From contig JAWKQN010000012.1 of NCBI GenBank assembly GCA_041390125.1, positions 152,241-216,240 on the forward strand: 64,000 nucleotides of DNA, written 5' to 3'. The stretch's first letter is position 1. Every line of letters starts with the position of its first letter. The notes under the pieces are model-generated. The model was not told the DNA's origin. It saw nothing but the letters and a program-made list of their open reading frames with translations, and did no database searches. Positions 18,326-26,104 of this stretch are shown piece after piece. The DNA is from Gemmatimonadota bacterium (GTDB lineage: Bacteria; Gemmatimonadota; Gemmatimonadetes; Longimicrobiales; Gaopeijiaceae). A program made the translations under genes and the position numbers.

Positions 18326-18665
18326 ACCCGTCCGGGATGGGGCCTTCGGGGACGGCGAAGCGCGGCGTGACGCCATCTGCGTGTCCGAGATCGAACAGCA
18401 TGCCCTCGGAGACCTCCCCGGCCATGGGACGGGGCTCGAGGTTGACCACGAACAGGGTCTGGACGCCTTCGAGCGCCTTGAGGTCGGGACGCTCCTTCTT
18501 CATCCCCGAGAGGATGATGCGGGTGTGATCCCCGAAGTCCACGCGGAGCCGGAGCAGCTTCGCGGAGCCCTCGACCTCGGTCACCTCCGCGATGGTGCCG
18601 ACGCGGATGTCGAGCTTCTGGAAGTCGTCGAACGTGATCGTCGGCTTGATGGGAGCGGGTTGCAT
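18312..18665 (-). CDS. csaA: CsaA-like tRNA-binding-domain protein
   Basis: A 117-residue protein consisting of one EMAP/Trbp111-type tRNA-binding OB fold, as in CsaA or the C-terminus of methionyl-tRNA synthetase: FDDFQKLDIRVGTIAEV, KLLRLRVDFGDHTRIILSG and NLEPRPMAGEVSEGMLF. The proposed roles of CsaA are chaperone-like or tRNA-binding. Its ATG overlaps the stop codon of the serine hydrolase (TGATG), so the two are translationally coupled, although their functions look unrelated. Confidence 0.88.
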   Translation of the reverse strand: MQPAPIKPTITFDDFQKLDIRVGTIAEVTEVEGSAKLLRLRVDFGDHTRIILSGMKKERPDLKALEGVQTLFVVNLEPRPMAGEVSEGMLFDLGHADGVTPRFAVPEGPIPDGSRAG

Positions 18666-20134
18666 CAGCGGATCCTCGCGGAGCGGTTGCCGAACACGGT
18701 GTAGTGGGTGACGCGGCCCTGGCCGTCGCGGTGGAAGATCACGTCCTCCCCGCGTTCGCCGTCGTCGCGGATCCGGTAGAACGTGTCGCCGGCGTCGTGG
18801 CGCAGGCGCGTCAACGCGCGCAGCGGTTGGTCGGTCGGCAGGGACAGGAACGCCAGGCCGCCCTTCCACCGCACCACGGCGGTCTCCGAGCCCCAGGGCT
18901 GGGCCGAATAGGTGCCGACATACGGCGTCAGATCGAGCGTCGGCTCCGACTCGGCGCTCGGTGCTTCCTCGCCTTCCCCCGCGGCCGCTGTCCGGATCGC
19001 CTCGGCCACCAGGTCGTACATGCCGTTGGTGTAGGTCCCTGCGTTCACCATCGCGTTCGCCATGAACACGGTCGCGATGCGATCGTCGTTCTGCATGGTG
19101 AGCTGGCTGCGGAACCCGGGGCAGCTTCCCCCGTGCCCGACGAACGTGCGCTCGCCCCGGCGCGAGATGCTGAAGCCCAGGCCCCAGAACGTGTTCCACG
19201 CCGGATCCACGTAGTGCACGCGCTGCATCTCGGCGAGCGTGTGGGCGCTCAGGACCTCGCGGCGCTCCCCGGTCAGCCGGAACTGCCAGGAGGCGAAGCG
19301 CGCCAGGTCCTCCGCGGTGCTGGCGAAGCCGGCGGCCGGCGCGATCCCGCGGGTCTGGAAGGGCGCCACCTCGTGCCGGGTGCCGTCCCGGGTCGGCGCG
19401 CCATAGCCAGTGGCCAGCCGGCCCCCCTCGTGCTGCGCGGGGATCTCCGGGTGCGTGTCGTGCAGGCCCAGGGGCGCCAGGATCTCGCTCTCCACGTAGT
19501 CGGCGTACGGCCGCCCGGACACCGCCGCCACGATCTCCCCCGCCAGCGTCAGACCCAGATTGGAGTACTGGAAGTACTTCCACGGGGGGTACAGCGTCTC
19601 CTGCTCGGCCAGTCCGTCCACGATCTCGTCGTGCGTCGGGAACGTGAAGTCGGGCTCGCTCCAGTACGGGTGGTTGGACTCGCGCGGCAGCCCGGCCGAA
19701 TGGGTCAGGACGCCTTCGACCGTGATCGGTGCCGCCCCCTCGTAGCGCTGCGCGAGGGTGAACCAGGGCAGGTGCTTCTGCACCGGGTCGCGCAGGTCCA
19801 GGAGGCCGCGATCGCGCAGCTGCAGCACGGCCACGGACGTGAAGAGCTTGGAGATGGAGCAGATGCTGTAGAGCGTGGCGGCGGTCGCTGCCTCGCCGCG
19901 CTGCGGGTGGGCCATCCCCATCGCGCCGCTCCAGACCAGCTCCTGGTCGTGGACCACGGCCGCCGAGAACCCGGGGATCTGCTCGTAGGCCCGCTGGGCG
20001 TCGAGCCAGGTCGTGACCACGGCCAGTGCCTCCGAGACCCGGGGATCCCGGGCGACGTCCTGCGCGGACGCGGCGGACGTCGCGAGCGGGACCACGCCGA
20101 GCACGAGCGCGTGGAAGAGGGAGGTGCGGGTCAT
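18665..20134 (-). CDS. Secreted serine hydrolase, class C beta-lactamase fold
   Basis: A 489-residue protein with signal peptide (to about residue 24, SAASA). The beta-lactamase/PBP-type transpeptidase fold shows the SxxK motif Ser93-Ile-Ser-Lys96 and the YxN motif in FQYSNLGL; the third motif is probably HGG (VGHGGSCPGF). A C-terminal lipocalin-like extension (PTLDLTPYVGTYSAQPWG) is typical of the esterase/peptidase members of this family rather than resistance enzymes. The substrate may be D-peptides or esters. ATG at 20132-20134. Confidence 0.88.
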   Translation of the reverse strand: MTRTSLFHALVLGVVPLATSAASAQDVARDPRVSEALAVVTTWLDAQRAYEQIPGFSAAVVHDQELVWSGAMGMAHPQRGEAATAATLYSICSISKLFTSVAVLQLRDRGLLDLRDPVQKHLPWFTLAQRYEGAAPITVEGVLTHSAGLPRESNHPYWSEPDFTFPTHDEIVDGLAEQETLYPPWKYFQYSNLGLTLAGEIVAAVSGRPYADYVESEILAPLGLHDTHPEIPAQHEGGRLATGYGAPTRDGTRHEVAPFQTRGIAPAAGFASTAEDLARFASWQFRLTGERREVLSAHTLAEMQRVHYVDPAWNTFWGLGFSISRRGERTFVGHGGSCPGFRSQLTMQNDDRIATVFMANAMVNAGTYTNGMYDLVAEAIRTAAAGEGEEAPSAESEPTLDLTPYVGTYSAQPWGSETAVVRWKGGLAFLSLPTDQPLRALTRLRHDAGDTFYRIRDDGERGEDVIFHRDGQGRVTHYTVFGNRSARIR

Positions 20135-20295
20135 GGGAGCTCCGGGGTTCGCGGTGGAGGGAGCAACATGCGCCCGCGCCGGCCGGCGGGTCCAGTCGCC
20201 GGGCGCGCGCGCGGGTGCCGCGGGGCGGGCCGCGTGCTATCGTCCCAGCGGCCCGACCGTGGGCCGGTCGCGAGTCCCCCTGTCCGGAGGCCCTC

Positions 20296-21528
20296 ATGGA
20301 CGCTCGCTGTGTCCGGTGGCGGTGGTGCGCCCCGCTACTCGCGCTGTGCGTCCTCCCGCCGCCTCTCACGGGACAGGAGCCGGGCACGTTCGCCGGGATC
20401 CGCGAGGGACTGCCCACCGGTAGCGCGGCCATCGCGTCCACGGGTCTGGTCCTCGCCTGGGACATGGAGACGCGGACGGCGGATGGGCGACTGCGGGACT
20501 TCAGCGGACGCGGCCACCACGGCGAGCTCGGCGTCACGACCCCGGTGGCGGGTCTGCTGGGCGGTGCGCTCGCCTTCGCGCGTGTCGCGGAGCGCGTCCA
20601 CGTCGCGGAGCACGCCGACCTCGACCTGGAGGGACCGCTCACGATCGCGGCCTGGATGCGGGTCGACTCGTTGGGGCTTCATCAGCACGTGCTGGCCTGC
20701 GACGACGTCTGGGCCTTCTGGATCACCCCCGACGACCGCTACCGCCTGGGTGACACCCGGGGCGGGGGCGTATCCACCGCGCCCGGGACCGTGCGCCGCG
20801 GTCGCTGGAGCTCCGTGGTCGTCGTGCTCGACGGGACGGCCGGCGACCCCATCGACACCGATCTGGTGCGGATCTGGGTGGATGGCCGACCCGCACCGGC
20901 GGACACCCACCTGCGGAGCGCCGCGGCCGCCGAAGGGGGGCGCTGGAACCCGGGCGATCTCCACCGCACGGATGCGTGCTATGCCGGCTTCGAGTCCCAC
21001 CAAGGCAACGAAGCGCACCAGTCGATGCCGTTCGTGGGTGCCCTGGACGAGGTGCTGGTGTTCGAGCGCGCCTGGACGGAGCAGGAGATCGTCGCCTTCT
21101 CCGCGCGCTTCGGCGCCGAGGAGCGGGCCGTGCTGGACGTGGCCGAGCGCTTCTTCGCGGCGATGGCGGCCCGCGACACCACGCGGCTGGCGCCGCTCTC
21201 CCACCCCGCCCTGACGCTCGTCGCCACCAGCGCGGTCGGGGATTCGACGGTCGCGCGGGCGTCCGACCGCGCCACGTTCTTCCGGCAGATCGCCGGAGCC
21301 GACCGGGTCCCGATCGAGCGTTTGTGGGACGCCCGGGTGCAGGTCCGGGAGGGCATCGCCACCGTATGGGCTCCCTACGATCTGTACTGGGACTCGACCT
21401 TCAGTCATTGCGGGATCGACGCGTTCCAGATGGTCCGCACCGGGCGCCGCTGGCAGGTGACCTCGATCGTCTATACCGTTGAACGGCCCCCGGCCCGGTG
21501 TGAGACCCACCCGGACGGGCCCCCGTGA
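20296..21528 (+). CDS. Secreted LamG/ConA-like protein with SnoaL-like C-terminus
   Basis: A 410-residue protein. ATG at 20296 has GGAGG five bases upstream and opens a signal peptide (MDARCVRWRWCAPLLALCV to LTGQE). Residues 45-270 form a LamG-like sandwich (LAWDMETRTADGRLRDFSGRG, LTIAAWMRVDS, WSSVVVVLDG, GALDEVLVFERAWTEQEI). Residues 285-395 resemble the SnoaL/NTF2-like cone (LDVAERFFAAMAARDTTRL, GIATVWAPYDLYWD, WQVTSIVYTVE). The pairing of a glycan-binding-like sandwich with an NTF2-like domain is unusual. I cannot name a function. Confidence 0.75.
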   Translation: MDARCVRWRWCAPLLALCVLPPPLTGQEPGTFAGIREGLPTGSAAIASTGLVLAWDMETRTADGRLRDFSGRGHHGELGVTTPVAGLLGGALAFARVAERVHVAEHADLDLEGPLTIAAWMRVDSLGLHQHVLACDDVWAFWITPDDRYRLGDTRGGGVSTAPGTVRRGRWSSVVVVLDGTAGDPIDTDLVRIWVDGRPAPADTHLRSAAAAEGGRWNPGDLHRTDACYAGFESHQGNEAHQSMPFVGALDEVLVFERAWTEQEIVAFSARFGAEERAVLDVAERFFAAMAARDTTRLAPLSHPALTLVATSAVGDSTVARASDRATFFRQIAGADRVPIERLWDARVQVREGIATVWAPYDLYWDSTFSHCGIDAFQMVRTGRRWQVTSIVYTVERPPARCETHPDGPP

Positions 21529-21644
21529 CGGTGGACGAACCTCCCGTCCGGATCCGCCTCCCGCGCAGGTCCCGGTCCATGCAGGCCCTGATCGTCACCC
21601 AGGCTCGCTCGCTCCGCGCCTTGCCATCCGCAGGCGTCTGAACC

Positions 21645-22031
21645 GTGGTCTCCCGCACGGCAGGCTACGCGCTCAATGCTGCGCTCCACATCGCCCGACA
21701 GGAGGGCCCGGTCCCCGCTGGGGTGGTGGCCGAATCGCTCGGCGTGCCGGGCACCTATCTCGCAAAGATCCTGAACACACTCGCGCGCCAGGGCGTGCTG
21801 GTCTCCGAGCGCGGCCGCCATGGCGGCTTCCGGCTGGCGCGGCCGGCGGACCAGATCCGGTTGCTCGAGGTCGTGGAGCGCTTCGACGAGATGGGGAGCA
21901 CGCGCCAGTGTCTCCTGGGGCGCGGGACCTGTTCGGAGGTCGGAAGCTGCCCCGCCCACACCGCCTGGCGCGAAGCCAGCGCGCCGGTCTTCCGCTTCTT
22001 CGAGAAGCACTCGCTCGCGGACCTGCTCTAG
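21645..22031 (+). CDS. Rrf2-family iron-sulfur-type regulator (first copy)
   Basis: A 128-residue transcription factor. The winged helix (MVSRTAGYALNAALHIA, VPGTYLAKILNTLARQG, RGRHGGFRLARP) is followed by three cysteines at 89, 96 and 102, spaced as expected for a [2Fe-2S] or [4Fe-4S] sensor of the IscR/NsrR/RsrR group. It lies immediately beyond the 3' end of the nos operon (70 bases, convergent with nosY), while a paralogue heads that operon. It might sense nitric oxide, redox state or iron. No palindrome like the nos operator is visible upstream of it. Confidence 0.88.
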   Translation: MVSRTAGYALNAALHIARQEGPVPAGVVAESLGVPGTYLAKILNTLARQGVLVSERGRHGGFRLARPADQIRLLEVVERFDEMGSTRQCLLGRGTCSEVGSCPAHTAWREASAPVFRFFEKHSLADLL

Positions 22032-22101
22032 ACGCTCCTCAGGTCGCCGGTGGTCCAGGCCCCGGGGCCCGCACGGGGCGGACCGCGGCGCTCGGCCTCG
22101 C

Positions 22102-22899
22102 TCAGAGATCCATCCGCTCGAAGCGGCGCAGGGCCAGCGCCACCGGCAGGGCGATCCAGGCGAGCAGGGCACCCACGGCCACGGCCACGCCCACCGCGCT
22201 GCCGAAGAAGCGCTGGAAGACGGCGCCCGTGTACCCCGTGAGCGCCGAGGCGTCGAGGGCCAGCAGGGCCAGCACGCGGGCCAGATCCACCGGGTTGAGG
22301 ATCATGGCCAGCAGCAGGGGCCGCTCCAGCGGCCAGGCCGCGAAGGTATGCGCACCCAGGAGGACGGCCCCGTCGTACAGGACCGTGAGCGCCAGCCAGA
22401 GCAGGAGGGCCAGGCCCAGGCCGCGTGCCGTCTCGGCGACGCGCAGGGCCACCCAGCACCCGATGGCCGTGAAGACCAGCGTGAGGAGCACACCGCCCAG
22501 CACCACGCGGATGGCCGCAGCCGCGTGGTCGGCCAACCCGTGCAGCGCCAGCGGCAGCACGGTGCCCACGCAGAACGCCGTGGCGAGCGGCAGCGCCAGG
22601 CCCAGGTAGAGCGCCAGGAAGAGCGGCCGGCGCCCGACCGGGTGGGACAGGACGAGCTCGATGAAGTCGCGGCCCTCGTAGAGCGCGATGGCCGCGAAGA
22701 GGACGCTCACCAGCGGCACGACCAGCAGCGTGACGCTGGCGAGCGACGGCAGCGCGCGCTCGAGCCCGCCGCCGAAGCGGAGCAGGCCGGCGCTCACCGC
22801 CGCGAAGAAAAGCGCGTACCCTGCGACACCCCGTCCCCGGAGTGTGTCGCGCAGTGTGTAGGTGAGGACGTTCGCGGTCCCCGTGCGCAGCTCGTCCAT
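22102..22899 (-). CDS. nosY: NosY-like ABC transporter permease
   Basis: A 265-residue membrane protein with six helices, last gene of the nos operon. It starts at ATG 22897-22899, overlapping the nosF stop (TGATG). Signatures are of the NosY/ABC-2 type: VSVLFAAIALYEGRDFIELVLSHPVGRR and FTAIGCWVALRVAE. With NosF and NosD it forms the ABC complex that supplies sulfur or otherwise assembles the CuZ centre of nitrous oxide reductase. The last residues (LALRRFERMDL) are typical of NosY. Confidence 0.88.
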   Translation of the reverse strand: MDELRTGTANVLTYTLRDTLRGRGVAGYALFFAAVSAGLLRFGGGLERALPSLASVTLLVVPLVSVLFAAIALYEGRDFIELVLSHPVGRRPLFLALYLGLALPLATAFCVGTVLPLALHGLADHAAAAIRVVLGGVLLTLVFTAIGCWVALRVAETARGLGLALLLWLALTVLYDGAVLLGAHTFAAWPLERPLLLAMILNPVDLARVLALLALDASALTGYTGAVFQRFFGSAVGVAVAVGALLAWIALPVALALRRFERMDL

Positions 22900-23687
22900 C
22901 AGGCCACCTCCCACCCCGGGTGCAGGGTCATGCGGCGGACGTCCGTCGGTTCTGCGGAGGCGCCCCCGCCTCCGGTCAGGAGGCTGGCGACGGCCGCCTC
23001 CAGGTCGGCCTGGCCGGTGCGCGACAGCAGCTCCAGGCGGGCGCCGGCGAAGCACACGGTCCCCTCGACCAGGAACACGACGTCGTCGGCGAGCGCCGTG
23101 ACCTGCCCCAGGTCGTGCGAGGTGAGCAGGACAGCGGTTCCCGCGTCCACTTCACCGCGGATCTTCGCCTTGAGGATGCGGGCCGCCACCGGATCCAGCC
23201 CGGCCGTCGGCTCGTCCAGGATCAGCACCGGCGTGCGGTAGCGGAACGCGAGCGCCGCGTTGACCTTCTGCCGCGTCCCGCCGGACAGCGCCCGGAACGG
23301 CCGATCCATCCAGGGCTCCAGGCCGAAGGCTCCGACCAGCTCCTCGTCCGGCGGTCCCTGGAAGCCGCGCAGATCGTCGAGCATCGCGGCCAGCTCGCGC
23401 GCGGAGAGGTTGCCGGGGAAGCGGGGGAGTTGCGGCATGTACCCGATGTCGCGGCGATACGTCGAGCCCTGCCCGGCCTCCACGCCGAGGAGCGCGAGGG
23501 AGCCCGCGTCCGGGCGGACCAGCCCCAGCGCCACCTTGATGAGGGTCGTCTTGCCCGCCCCGTTCGGTCCCAGCAAGGCCGTGACGCGTCCCGGGTGCAG
23601 CTCCAGCCCTGCACCCCGCAGCACGGCATGGCGGCCGTAGCGCTTGTGGATCCCGTCCAGGGTCAGGGCCATGCTGCGGCGGCTCAC
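22899..23687 (-). CDS. nosF: NosF-like ABC transporter ATPase
   Basis: A 262-residue ATPase. GTG at 23685-23687 is supported by GGAGG five bases upstream and by the four-base GTGA overlap with nosD. It has Walker A LLGPNGAGKTTL, Q-loop MPQLPRFPG, signature LSGGTRQKVNAA, Walker B VLILDEPTAGLDP and the H-loop SHD. It powers the NosDFY complex needed for CuZ maturation of nitrous oxide reductase. A roughly 40-residue tail (residues 215-262) is slightly longer than in typical small ABC subunits. Confidence 0.92.
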   Translation of the reverse strand: MSRRSMALTLDGIHKRYGRHAVLRGAGLELHPGRVTALLGPNGAGKTTLIKVALGLVRPDAGSLALLGVEAGQGSTYRRDIGYMPQLPRFPGNLSARELAAMLDDLRGFQGPPDEELVGAFGLEPWMDRPFRALSGGTRQKVNAALAFRYRTPVLILDEPTAGLDPVAARILKAKIRGEVDAGTAVLLTSHDLGQVTALADDVVFLVEGTVCFAGARLELLSRTGQADLEAAVASLLTGGGGASAEPTDVRRMTLHPGWEVA

Positions 23688-24922
23688 GACATCCTCCAGG
23701 CGGAGGTGGGCGGCGTCAGCAGAGGACGCTCGTCCACGAGATTGGCGGGCGTCAGCACGGGCAGGATCTGCTCGGCGACGTCGAGAAGGAGCACCAGCAG
23801 GCTGCGGTGCAGGAGCAGGATGGGCCGGGTCTGCTCCGCGAGGAGGGCGAACAGGCGCACCGGGTGGAACGGCACGTCGCCCGCGCCATCCCGATCGAGA
23901 TCGTAGCCCCGGTAGCGATCCCAGTAGTTGCCCTCGAAACGGCTGTGGGTGCGCCGGCTGTTGGTCGACACGTCGAACGAGTTGGCGAGGAACGTGTTGC
24001 GGGCGAAGCGGCTCCCCTCGCTGTTCGCCATGAGCTGGATGGCCCACCCGTTCCCGGTGAAGTCGTTGTCCTCCACCGTGAGGCGGGTCACGCCTTCGGC
24101 GTACAGCCCCACGCTGTTGTCGCGGAAGCGATTGCCCTCGATGCGGCTGTCACGGATGTCCTTGAGCAGCAGCCCGTAGGCGGCCATCCCGCGGTTGCGA
24201 TCGAAGTCGTTGCCCACCATCAGCACGTCGCGGGTGTACATGACCGCTACACCTGCACCGTTCGCCGCGAAGCGGTTGCTGCGGTAGCGGCATCCATCCG
24301 AGAACATGAAGTGGAGCCCGTACCGGACGTTGTGGGCGCTGTCGTTGCGCTCGACGTCACTGTCCTCCACGAACTCGAAGTAGATGCCGTCCCGGTGTCC
24401 TGAGATGCGGTTGTCCTCCACCCGTACACGCTTCGAGTACCACAGGTGGATGCCGTTGCCGGCGCGCGTCTCGCGCGTCGCGCTCGCCGTGAGGGTGTTG
24501 CCCACCACCCGGCAGTCGCCGGCGTTGGCGAGGTAGATGCCGAAGAACGTGTCGAAGAACCGGTTGCCCTCGAGCGTGCAGAAGCGGGCGCCGTCCACCA
24601 GCAGGGCGGCTCGATCCTCGGTGAACGAGATGCCGGTATCGCGGAAGGTGAGGCCGCGCACGGTGACCGAATCCGACCGCACCACGATCAGGCCGCGCTC
24701 GCCACGGCCGTCCAGCACCGCTCCGGGCGCACCGACCAGGGTGACCGGCCGGTCCAGCACCAGGGTGGGTTCGTCGTAGACGCCCGGCTGCACCCAGACC
24801 GTGTCGTGCGGTGCGGCCGCGGCGATCCCGGCCGCCACGCTGGTGTGCGGCCCGTCCGGACCCACGACGATCCAGGTCGTCGAGGGCACCACCCACGCCA
24901 GGAGCAATAGCGCGGCGTTCAC
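23684..24922 (-). CDS. nosD: NosD periplasmic copper-site maturation protein
   Basis: A 412-residue parallel beta-helix protein. GTG at 24920-24922 overlaps the upstream stop (GTGA). A short signal (VNAALLLLAWVVPSTTW) precedes many right-handed helix turns with N-x-F/I ladders: FCTLEGNRFFDTFFGIYL, VRVEDNRISGHRDGIYF, RIEGNRFRDNSVGLYA, LTVEDNDFTGNGWAIQL. The end carries the usual NosD FEGNYWDRYRGYDLDRDG block. It partners NosFY in building the CuZ cluster of NosZ. The C-terminal 60 residues are hydrophobic (ILLLHRSLLVLLLDVAE), suggesting membrane contact. Confidence 0.92.
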   Translation of the reverse strand: MNAALLLLAWVVPSTTWIVVGPDGPHTSVAAGIAAAAPHDTVWVQPGVYDEPTLVLDRPVTLVGAPGAVLDGRGERGLIVVRSDSVTVRGLTFRDTGISFTEDRAALLVDGARFCTLEGNRFFDTFFGIYLANAGDCRVVGNTLTASATRETRAGNGIHLWYSKRVRVEDNRISGHRDGIYFEFVEDSDVERNDSAHNVRYGLHFMFSDGCRYRSNRFAANGAGVAVMYTRDVLMVGNDFDRNRGMAAYGLLLKDIRDSRIEGNRFRDNSVGLYAEGVTRLTVEDNDFTGNGWAIQLMANSEGSRFARNTFLANSFDVSTNSRRTHSRFEGNYWDRYRGYDLDRDGAGDVPFHPVRLFALLAEQTRPILLLHRSLLVLLLDVAEQILPVLTPANLVDERPLLTPPTSAWRMS

Positions 24923-26040
24923 GGCGCGCCCATCCCGGCATGCGCGTCGTGCGCGGCGTGTCCGGCCGCCGGTTGCCCTCCCGGCCAGCGCTCCGCCACC
25001 AGCGCGCGCGCGCCCTGCCAGTCGAGCGCACGCCCGCCGTGCTGCGCGCGCGCGCGGTCGCGCGCCGACTCGGAGGCGAACGCCACCAGGCCCAGGCCCA
25101 TCGGTGAGCCCAGGCCGGCGCTCTCCAGGTAGTGGGCGGACCCGGCCTCGACCAGGCCATCCGCGGAGGACCGGTCCCGCACCCACAGGGAGCCGGAGTC
25201 GGCATCCGGGTCGTGGTCCAGCCACGCCACCATGCACTCGATCGAATCGAAGACGTAGATGCGACCCCGTGTGCCGATGGCCTCGGCACCGCCCCCGTCG
25301 TCCGCGACGGTCATGTGGCAGCGCTCACAGACGTCGGTCCCCACGGCCAGGGGGCGCGGTCCGGGTGCGCCGCACGCGCCCATCCCGACCGCGAGCACGG
25401 ACAGGGCGGCCGCGGCGGGAAGCGCCGCGCCCCGGGCGCGCGGGCGTCGGACACGCGGTCCCCGACCGGTCCGCAGCTCCGAGGTGGCGACAGCCACGGC
25501 GGTGACGCCCACCATCACCAGGATCCAGCCGCCGGCGCCCGGCCAGGAGTGGGCCGTGAAGTTCAGGATCTGCCGCGAGCCCAGCAGGGGGGGCTGATAG
25601 CTCATCCCGGGGATCTTGATGATCGCGTGCTCCTCGTCCAGGTTGTGCCCGTAGTCGTGCTCCCAACGGTAGAAGTCGGCGAGGCCGACGACCGCGATGA
25701 GCAGGTAGCCTGCCGTCCAGACGTACAGCGCCTTGCGGCGACCCAGCGCCGCCACTGCCACGCCCCCCGCCAGCAGCGCGCCCACCAGCCAGGGCATCCA
25801 CACGAGCTCCGGGATGGACTCGGGCTCGATGCGGCGCATGCCGATGTAGTGGTTCAGGTTGTTGATGTTGCCGAGGTCGTTGGGCTTCTTCCCCTCGATG
25901 GTGTTCACGCGGATCACCATGCCCAGCCCCTCCGGGTACTGCGGGGCTTCCAGGTCGATGGTCCACACCGGGAGCGCGAAGACCAGGCCCAGCGCCAACG
26001 CGGCCACCAGCACCAGGATCCGGCTCGCTCGGGTCATCAT
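24919..26040 (-). CDS. nosL: NosB-like membrane domain fused to NosL
   Basis: A 373-residue protein starting at ATG 26038-26040 with GAGGA seven bases upstream. Residues 1-190 form a four-helix membrane domain with a conserved extracytoplasmic loop (DLGNINNLNHYIGMRRIEP), resembling the small membrane protein found next to clade II nosZ (NosB-like; moderate confidence). Residues 205-223 look like a lipoprotein signal ending MGAC223. Residues 230-345 are a NosL copper-chaperone domain with CERCHM (238-243) and FDSIECMVAWL. NosL binds Cu(I) and delivers it to NosZ. The two parts are joined in frame with no stop or start between them, and a histidine-rich tail (GHAAHDAHAGMG) may also bind copper. 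Confidence 0.85.
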   Translation of the reverse strand: MMTRASRILVLVAALALGLVFALPVWTIDLEAPQYPEGLGMVIRVNTIEGKKPNDLGNINNLNHYIGMRRIEPESIPELVWMPWLVGALLAGGVAVAALGRRKALYVWTAGYLLIAVVGLADFYRWEHDYGHNLDEEHAIIKIPGMSYQPPLLGSRQILNFTAHSWPGAGGWILVMVGVTAVAVATSELRTGRGPRVRRPRARGAALPAAAALSVLAVGMGACGAPGPRPLAVGTDVCERCHMTVADDGGGAEAIGTRGRIYVFDSIECMVAWLDHDPDADSGSLWVRDRSSADGLVEAGSAHYLESAGLGSPMGLGLVAFASESARDRARAQHGGRALDWQGARALVAERWPGGQPAAGHAAHDAHAGMGAP

Positions 26041-26066
26041 GATCGGTTCCTCGAGATCGGGGTCGG

Positions 26067-26095
26067 GCCGGGGGACGGACGGGCCGCCCCCCGGC
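26067..26095 (-). promoter_or_regulatory. Intercistronic hairpin after nosZ
   Basis: GCCGGGGG (26067-26074) pairs perfectly with CCCCCGGC (26088-26095), leaving a 13-base loop, in the 64-base gap between nosZ and the fusion gene. It starts 9 bases after the nosZ stop. It could protect the nosZ message or reduce read-through so that NosZ is made in excess of its accessory proteins. Confidence 0.5.
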
Positions 26096-26104
26096 ACAGG
26101 GAAA

